DNA of 12,583 nt, taken from positions 1-12,583 of the forward strand of contig JAISEH010000108.1 in the NCBI GenBank assembly GCA_031264205.1, given 5' to 3'. The DNA is from Candidatus Margulisiibacteriota bacterium. Lineage in GTDB: Bacteria > Margulisbacteria > Termititenacia > Termititenacales > Termititenacaceae. Below, piece after piece: positions 6,172 through 10,530 of this stretch; the first letter of the stretch is position 1; every line of letters begins with the position of its first letter. The notes beneath the pieces are model-generated. The model did not search any database. It saw nothing but the letters and a program-made list of their open reading frames with translations, and was not told where the DNA came from. A program made the position numbers and the translations under genes.

Positions 6172-7551
6172 TCAACCGAAAATACCCGAATTCAGAAACT
6201 CGTGATTATTTTTCGTTTTCTTGAGCAGATTGACCAACTCCTCAGTGGCATTCTCGGAATTGATGCTCTTGCGCAGCATGATCGTTTTCTTCAAAACATC
6301 TTCGGCCAGCAGCAGTTCCTCTTTGCGCGTGCCGGAACTAACCACGTCGATAGCCGGATAGACGCGGCGGTTGGCCAGTTTGCGGTCGAGATGCAGCTCC
6401 ATATTGCCAGTGCCTTTGAATTCCTCGTAAATCACATCGTCCATGCGGCTACCCGTGTCGACCAGCGCCGTGGCGATAATCGTCAGTGAACCGCCACCCT
6501 CGATATTACGCGCCGCGCCGAAAAATCTTTTGGGTTTGTGCAATGAGGCCGGGTCCAGACCGCCGGACAAAGTGCGACCGGACGGCGCCACCACGATATT
6601 GTGCGCGCGCGCCAGACGGGTAATGCTGTCCAGCAGGATCACCACATCGCGGCCGTGCTCGACCAAACGCTTGGCAGACTCCAGCAGCAATTCCGAAACT
6701 TTGACATGCTGTTCCGGCGGCTCATCAAAAGTCGAAGCCACTACCTCGCCTTTGACAAAACGGCGCATGTCAGTGACTTCCTCGGGACGCTCGTCGACCA
6801 GCAGCACTTTGATCACCACTTCCGGGTGATTGAGTTCGATGCTCTTGGCAATGTCTTTCAGTATCGTCGTTTTACCGGCCTTGGGCGGAGACACGATCAT
6901 CGCGCGCTGGCCAAAACCGATCGGCGCAACCATGTCGATCAAACGCGTCGTGATATTGTGCTGGCTGGACTCCAGACTCATTTTTTTGTCGGGGAAAATC
7001 GGCACGAGATTGCTGAAAAAAGTGCGTTTGCGCGCGCCCTCCGGCGTTAAGCCGTTGATCTCGTCCACGCGCGCCAGCGAAAAATATTTCTCGCCTTCTT
7101 TGGGTTTGCGCCCCAGGCCTCTCACGCGGTCGCCAGTCAGCAGCGAAAAACGGCGGATCTGCGCCGAGGACACATAAATATCCTCGCTGGACGGCAGATA
7201 ATTGTTGACACGCAGAAAACCATAACCGTCCGGCAAACGCTCCAGCACGCCCTCGCAGGTCACCGCGCCCTCGTCGCCGGTTTTGAGCTGCATGATCTTG
7301 TAGATCAAATCGCCTTTTTCCAGCGTGGTCATTTCTTCGATCTTCAATTCTTTGGCGATCGCGTACAATTCCGAAATCTTCATGCGCTGTAGCGCGGGAA
7401 TATCCAGCGAAGCGATCAGTTTCTCGTTGCTTTTGTCGCCGTTCCTTTCGGCTGGTTTTTCAGTATTTTTTTCGGTTTTGGGGAGTTCTTCTTTTACTTC
7501 TTTATTTTCCGACACAGGACTATCCTGTTCTCTGGGTGGTCTGCCTGCCAT
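6172..7551 (-). CDS. rho: Transcription termination factor Rho
   Basis: 459-aa hexameric RNA-dependent ATPase/helicase that terminates transcription. Domain order: a hydrophilic lysine/glutamate-rich N-terminal extension (1-48); the Rho N-terminal helical domain (about 50-92); the cold-shock-like primary RNA-binding domain (about 98-165, with GYGFLRV and DIYVSSAQIRRFSL); and the RecA-like ATPase. Walker A is PPKAGKTT (222-229), Walker B VVILLDS (303-309), the Q loop GRTLSGGLD (325-333), and the R-loop/C-terminal core GSRMDDVIYEEFKGTGNMEL (367-386). All catalytic elements look intact. The ATG at 7549-7551 follows AAGGAG with 6-nt spacing. The N-terminal extension is the only unusual part, and such insertions vary between phyla. 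The promoter is shared back-to-back with a small divergent gene. Confidence 0.97.
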   Translation of the reverse strand: MAGRPPREQDSPVSENKEVKEELPKTEKNTEKPAERNGDKSNEKLIASLDIPALQRMKISELYAIAKELKIEEMTTLEKGDLIYKIMQLKTGDEGAVTCEGVLERLPDGYGFLRVNNYLPSSEDIYVSSAQIRRFSLLTGDRVRGLGRKPKEGEKYFSLARVDEINGLTPEGARKRTFFSNLVPIFPDKKMSLESSQHNITTRLIDMVAPIGFGQRAMIVSPPKAGKTTILKDIAKSIELNHPEVVIKVLLVDERPEEVTDMRRFVKGEVVASTFDEPPEQHVKVSELLLESAKRLVEHGRDVVILLDSITRLARAHNIVVAPSGRTLSGGLDPASLHKPKRFFGAARNIEGGGSLTIIATALVDTGSRMDDVIYEEFKGTGNMELHLDRKLANRRVYPAIDVVSSGTRKEELLLAEDVLKKTIMLRKSINSENATEELVNLLKKTKNNHEFLNSGIFG

Positions 7552-7609
7552 AATTTCTCCTTCAAGTGAAATTTTCTAAAAAGACTAAAATTAGCTGAAA
7601 TATAAATCC

Positions 7610-7638
7610 AGTATAGCACAGGCTGGCAAAACGCGCAA
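7610..7638 (-). promoter_or_regulatory. rho promoter
   Basis: On the minus strand: TTGCGC (7638-7633), a 17-nt spacer, then TATACT (7615-7610) with an upstream TGC (extended -10). This predicts a leader of about 52 nt. It overlaps the divergent promoter at 7624-7653. Confidence 0.6.
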
Positions 7639-7653
7639 CCGGTATGGTATAAT
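7624..7653 (+). promoter_or_regulatory. Promoter of the 61-aa small gene
   Basis: A perfect TATAAT (7648-7653) preceded by TGG (extended -10), with a weak -35 (TGGCAA, 7624-7629) at 18-nt spacing. The predicted start near 7660 leaves only about 13 nt of leader, holding AAGGAG (7663-7668). Confidence 0.6.
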
Positions 7654-7672
7654 CCAAACGTTAAGGAGCGTC

Positions 7673-7858
7673 ATGCTGATAGAAGAAACCGAATATATGG
7701 GTAAACCGATGCTGAGCCTCAAAAACGACGAAAACGATCGTTTCCCTTTTTCTTTTGGCCTCGCCAAAGCCAAGAAAGTGCTGGGGGCGATCGAAGAAAT
7801 CAAGAAATTTGTCGAAAAATACGACCCGAACTTAACAAGCGCCAGCGAAGTTAAGTGA
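7673..7858 (+). CDS. Small protein of unknown function (61 aa)
   Basis: 61-aa soluble, charged protein. It starts MLIEETEYMGKPMLSLKND, then has an aromatic DRFPFSFGLAKAKKVL segment (22-37) and an amphipathic helix-forming GAIEEIKKFVEKY (38-50). There is no signal peptide or membrane segment. I do not recognise a named family; the pattern of a short beta hairpin followed by a helix is only a visual guess. Translation is well supported: AAGGAG 4 nt before the ATG and a strong promoter directly upstream. It is divergent from rho with overlapping promoters. The last codons lie within an inverted repeat (7831-7855) that is echoed downstream. A minus-strand frame over the same DNA has no comparable start signals. 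Confidence 0.75.
   Translation: MLIEETEYMGKPMLSLKNDENDRFPFSFGLAKAKKVLGAIEEIKKFVEKYDPNLTSASEVK
7831..7855. repeat. Inverted repeat at the end of the 61-aa gene (copy 1)
   Basis: CTTAAC (7831-7836) and GTTAAG (7850-7855) pair perfectly around a 13-nt loop carrying AAGCG and AGCGA. It covers the last codons and touches the stop. Its core recurs at 7880-7905 with a different stem. Confidence 0.5.
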
Positions 7859-7865
7859 GCCGGAG

Positions 7866-7883
7866 GCCCTGTACTCAGAGGGC
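7866..7883. repeat. Short hairpin GCCCT/AGGGC
   Basis: GCCCT (7866-7870) and AGGGC (7879-7883) form a 5-bp stem with an 8-nt loop, 8 nt after the stop of the 61-aa gene. There is no T-tract, so it is not a canonical intrinsic terminator. It competes with the inverted repeat at 7880-7905 for the GGGC bases. Confidence 0.3.
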
Positions 7884-7905
7884 AACAAGCGAAGCGACGT
7901 TACCC
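7880..7905. repeat. Inverted repeat downstream of the 61-aa gene (copy 2)
   Basis: GGGCAAC (7880-7886) pairs with GTTACCC (7899-7905) with one mismatch, around a 12-nt loop AAGCGAAGCGAC. Loop and inner stem (AACAAGCG..AGCGA.GTTA) match the repeat at 7831-7855, while the outer stem bases differ. The rest of the interval to 7978 holds nothing else I recognise. Confidence 0.45.
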
Positions 7906-7978
7906 AAAAGAAGCTTAAACAGCACGTTTTACATTTCTCACAGAACAGTTCAATTTACACTATCGCAAATATCGCAAG

Positions 7979-8860
7979 TCAGGCAATTTTCATAATGTAG
8001 ATAACCGTGTAGTAATTTGGTACTGTGTTTATCGTAATTTGGTCCGGAGTTGCCTTGCCGCCGCCTGTAACGCTGCCTTGAGGCGTCATGGAAAAATTAA
8101 GATCCGGCTCATCATACCAGTTATAAAGACCAACAACCCAACCATCACGTGATCCCTCTTTAAAAACACCTGAAGGAGCCCGTCCATAAGAGCTTACATC
8201 GCGGTGATGAAAATCTCCCTTAATAGGAAGACGACCGGTGGCTGTAGTACCGGTAAATGTGTGTTCATGATTGGGCAAATTTCCAGTTCCTATAGTGAAA
8301 CTTCGGCTGTCCGCGCCACCGGTCGCGGCATCAGTGCTCGTCCCGCCACGTAAAAACCTGCCGCTCAAGTTTGGCGTGCCGCCTGTGCCGTCGCAGACAC
8401 GCCATTTGCTTTGGAAAGTTGCACCAGCGTTTGTCCAACTACTTACGGACATAGCCAGTATTGTGCCCACCGGCAACAATGCCTCTGCCAGCGCCTGCGC
8501 GAGACTATACACCTGCGCTTCGGTAGCAAATTTTGTTCCAGTATTAGTAACCGCAGTCGTTTTAGCCACACCCAGCAACGGTTCAGCCGCCGCGGTCGTC
8601 GTGCCGAAAGTTTTTACGCCGGTTATTGTTTCCGCGCTGGCTTTATGCACTATATCGTTGTTCGTCCCGCTCAAAGTATCATAAATCATTTTGGCTGACG
8701 GATATTGTGCGTCGGTTGATTGGCTATTTATAGTGATTACTTTATTCGCTACCTTTTCTTTGGTATTCAGCGCCGCGTTCATGCCAGCCGCCGAGAGTTG
8801 CTCACCTTTTTTAATATAATACGGATTTCCCTCAAAACTATCTGTGTAATTATTGGCCAT
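7979..8860 (-). CDS. Phage tail-collar / tail-fibre-like protein
   Basis: 293-aa protein from the ATG at 8858-8860, which has GGGAGG 7-8 nt upstream; an in-frame ATG at 8917 lies inside the promoter and is rejected. The N-terminal part (1-125) has QYPSAKMIYDTLSG (52-65) and KASAETITGVKTF (73-85), Ala/Thr-rich linkers common in phage tail fibres. The C-terminal part matches the tail-collar fold: PVGTI (130-134), WRVCDG (153-158), TPNLSGRFLRG (162-172), LPNHEH (195-200) and the terminal PNYYTVIYIMK (281-291). Such domains trimerise and bind receptors at tips of phage or phage-like tails. There is no signal peptide, and no other tail, capsid or lysis gene is in view, so it is an orphan. It is divergent from an XRE regulator and has repeats over its promoter, so regulated expression is likely. 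Confidence 0.8.
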   Translation of the reverse strand: MANNYTDSFEGNPYYIKKGEQLSAAGMNAALNTKEKVANKVITINSQSTDAQYPSAKMIYDTLSGTNNDIVHKASAETITGVKTFGTTTAAAEPLLGVAKTTAVTNTGTKFATEAQVYSLAQALAEALLPVGTILAMSVSSWTNAGATFQSKWRVCDGTGGTPNLSGRFLRGGTSTDAATGGADSRSFTIGTGNLPNHEHTFTGTTATGRLPIKGDFHHRDVSSYGRAPSGVFKEGSRDGWVVGLYNWYDEPDLNFSMTPQGSVTGGGKATPDQITINTVPNYYTVIYIMKIA

Positions 8861-8888
8861 AAACATACCTCCCGTGTTTGATATATCC

Positions 8889-8917
8889 ATTATAGCACTA
8901 TTATTAATTATAAGCAA
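8889..8917 (-). promoter_or_regulatory. Promoter of the tail-fibre-like gene
   Basis: On the minus strand: TTGCTT (8917-8912), a 17-nt spacer, then a perfect TATAAT (8894-8889) preceded by TGC. The -35 and most of the spacer fall inside the first 22-bp direct repeat unit, so a protein bound there would block RNA polymerase. Confidence 0.65.
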
Positions 8918-8943
8918 TATTATTATTAATTATAAGAAATATA
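8900..8943. repeat. Tandem 22-bp direct repeat, probable operator
   Basis: Two head-to-tail 22-bp units (8900-8921 and 8922-8943) are identical at 20 of 22 positions. Each contains TAATTATAAG. The period is about two helical turns, so bound proteins would sit on the same DNA face. They lie over and just upstream of the tail-fibre -35, between that gene and the divergent XRE regulator, the natural place for its operator. Confidence 0.7.
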
Positions 8944-9004
8944 TTTTTGGGAAACATAATCATAAACTACACAGTATAAAGCTCTGCAAAGAACAGGAAG
9001 TTTT

Positions 9005-9343
9005 ATGGAAGACATCAATCAGCTGAAAACACATATCGGCAAACTCTTAAAAGAATTACGGGTCAATCAGGGGCTGACTATTCAAGATGCGGCGCTGGGA
9101 CTGGACATGGCTTTTCCCAATTATCTATATCTAGAAAAGGGCAAAAAAGGAGCGCCCAAATTAGAAACACTGTTCAAGCTGGCGGAGTTTTACGGCGTCC
9201 CGCTGGATTATTTTTTTAAAGATTTTGACAAGCCTCACAAAAAGAACTTGGCTGAGCTAAAACTCCTGACTGAATTCCGCAGACTCAATTCCGAGAAAAA
9301 ACATATTTCGCTCCGGCTGCTACGCGCGCTGCGCACTGGCTGA
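9005..9343 (+). CDS. XRE-family helix-turn-helix transcriptional regulator
   Basis: 112-aa DNA-binding protein. An HTH_3/Cro-CI-type domain covers about residues 8-72: IGKLLKELRVNQGLTIQDAA, then FPNYLYLEKGKKGAPKLETL and LAEFYGVPLDYFF. The short C-terminal tail (80-112) is helical and basic (FRRLNSEKKHISLRLLRALR), perhaps for dimerisation. AGGAAG lies 5-6 nt before the ATG. It is divergent from the tail-fibre-like gene and is followed 68 nt later by fic. Both flanking intergenic regions carry copies of TAATYATA, which I infer to be its binding core. Which gene it mainly controls, and whether it activates or represses, is not visible. Confidence 0.9.
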   Translation: MEDINQLKTHIGKLLKELRVNQGLTIQDAALGLDMAFPNYLYLEKGKKGAPKLETLFKLAEFYGVPLDYFFKDFDKPHKKNLAELKLLTEFRRLNSEKKHISLRLLRALRTG

Positions 9344-9344
9344 G

Positions 9345-9373
9345 TTAACAGCTACCTAATCATATCATAATAT
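9345..9373 (+). promoter_or_regulatory. Possible promoter of fic
   Basis: TTAACA (9345-9350, 5 of 6 match) starts 1 nt after the regulator's stop codon. A 17-nt spacer leads to TAATAT (9368-9373). The -10 lies in the centre of the palindrome at 9356-9384. Other AT-rich -10 choices (CATAAT 9366-9371, TATGAT 9371-9376) are also under the palindrome. Confidence 0.45.
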
Positions 9374-9384
9374 GATATGATTAG
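9356..9384. promoter_or_regulatory. Perfect 13-bp palindrome, probable operator of fic
   Basis: Arms CTAATCATATCAT (9356-9368) and its exact complement (9372-9384) are separated by 3 bp. It overlaps the presumed -10 of fic. A third direct copy of the half-site (TAATCATATC, 9391-9400) directly abuts the Shine-Dalgarno AAGGAG (9401-9406). The AT-rich stem without a T-tract is a poor terminator, so an operator is the better reading. Confidence 0.7.
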
Positions 9385-9411
9385 ACCAGTTAATCATATC
9401 AAGGAGCAAAC

Positions 9412-10521
9412 ATGCGGCGGTACATCTGGCAGAATGCCAACTGGCAAAATTTTGCGCCAGCCAGCCCAGAACTGGCCGAGTTAGTCGCCCGCGCGCGTTT
9501 TTTGCAGGGACAACTTTTGGGTAAAATATCCGCTCTGGATCTACGTCTGCAAACCGAAGCGCAGGGCGAACTTTTGCTAGCCGAAACTTTACAAACCGCT
9601 AAAATCGAAGGAATGGAATTAAATGTCGAGTCCGTGCGTTCGTCCGTGGCGGCCAAGCTCGGCCTGCCGCAAGGATTTGGCCGGCCTATCGACCGCAGTG
9701 TCGACGGTCTGGTGGAAGTCTTGCTGGACGCCACGCGGCAACACGCGCGACCGCTGACTCTGACCAGATCGAACGGCTGGCACGCGGCTCTTTTCCCAAC
9801 AGGATTTTCCGGTTTGCGGCGCATTTCCGCCGGCACGCTACGGCAAGGCGACATGCAGGTCGTGTCCGGTTATCTGGGGCATGAAAAAATCCATTACGCG
9901 GCGCCACCGCCCAAACAGGCCAAAAAAGAATTGGCCGTTTTTCTTAAATGGTTTAAGCAAAGCGCCGGACAAAGCAACGGCCTGCTGCGCGCGGCTGACG
10001 CGCATCTCAAATTTATAACTATTCACCCCTATGACGACGGCAATGGCAGATTGGCGCGCGCGATTACAGACATGGCTATGGCGCAGGACGAAAAAACCGC
10101 TTTGCGAGCCTACAGCCTGTCCGCGCAAATCATGCGCGAGCGCAAAGCTTATTATCAAATACTGGAAAACACGCAAGGCGGCGCGCGGCGGCTTGACGAC
10201 TGGCGCGTCTGGTTTTTAAAAATGTTTTGCAACGCCCTGCAAAATTCGCAGGAAATAATTTCCGCCACTTTTCGCAAGGCCGCTTTTTGGAACATGATCA
10301 AAACTGTCGTGCTCACCGCCAGACAGCGCAAAGTTATGCAAAAAATGCTGGACCTTGGCCAGTTTGAGGGAGGCTTGACCACACGCAAATACGCGGCCAT
10401 GACCAAGACCAGCACGGCCACCGCCGCCCGAGAAATCGCTTATCTTTACCGCCGGAAAATATTAAAACAATTCGGTCAAGGCCGCAGCGTGCGCTACGAA
10501 TTAAATCTGCCGCCAATTTAA
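9412..10521 (+). CDS. Fic-family protein (probable AMP-transferase), class II
   Basis: 369-aa Fic protein. The catalytic motif HPYDDGNGRLAR (205-216) is complete: H205 is the general base, and the G-N-G-R residues bind the ATP phosphates. The N-terminal region (1-85) matches the DUF4172-type Fic N-terminus and holds TAKIEG (62-67), an (S/T)xxxE(G/N) inhibitory helix whose E66 should restrain ATP binding, the class II arrangement. The C-terminal 60 residues (about 310-369, with TTRKYAAMTKTSTATAAREI and a basic RRKILKQFGQGRSVRYEL) look like a winged helix-turn-helix. Fic enzymes transfer AMP from ATP to target protein hydroxyls; the target is unknown. AAGGAG is 5 nt before the ATG. The gene follows the XRE regulator, with a palindrome over its promoter. 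The winged helix could mean autoregulation instead of, or with, XRE control. Confidence 0.93.
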   Translation: MRRYIWQNANWQNFAPASPELAELVARARFLQGQLLGKISALDLRLQTEAQGELLLAETLQTAKIEGMELNVESVRSSVAAKLGLPQGFGRPIDRSVDGLVEVLLDATRQHARPLTLTRSNGWHAALFPTGFSGLRRISAGTLRQGDMQVVSGYLGHEKIHYAAPPPKQAKKELAVFLKWFKQSAGQSNGLLRAADAHLKFITIHPYDDGNGRLARAITDMAMAQDEKTALRAYSLSAQIMRERKAYYQILENTQGGARRLDDWRVWFLKMFCNALQNSQEIISATFRKAAFWNMIKTVVLTARQRKVMQKMLDLGQFEGGLTTRKYAAMTKTSTATAAREIAYLYRRKILKQFGQGRSVRYELNLPPI

Positions 10522-10530
10522 TTTTAAAAA

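Noticed and set aside
7979..8860. Diversity-generating retroelement target in the tail-fibre-like gene
   Set aside because: The C-terminus fits an ordinary tail-collar fold, and no template repeat, reverse transcriptase or adenine-biased variable region is seen in the window.
8861..8917. Longer start of the tail-fibre-like protein
   Set aside because: The upstream ATG lies at or before the -10 element of the promoter. The ATG at 8860 has a GGGAGG site at good spacing.
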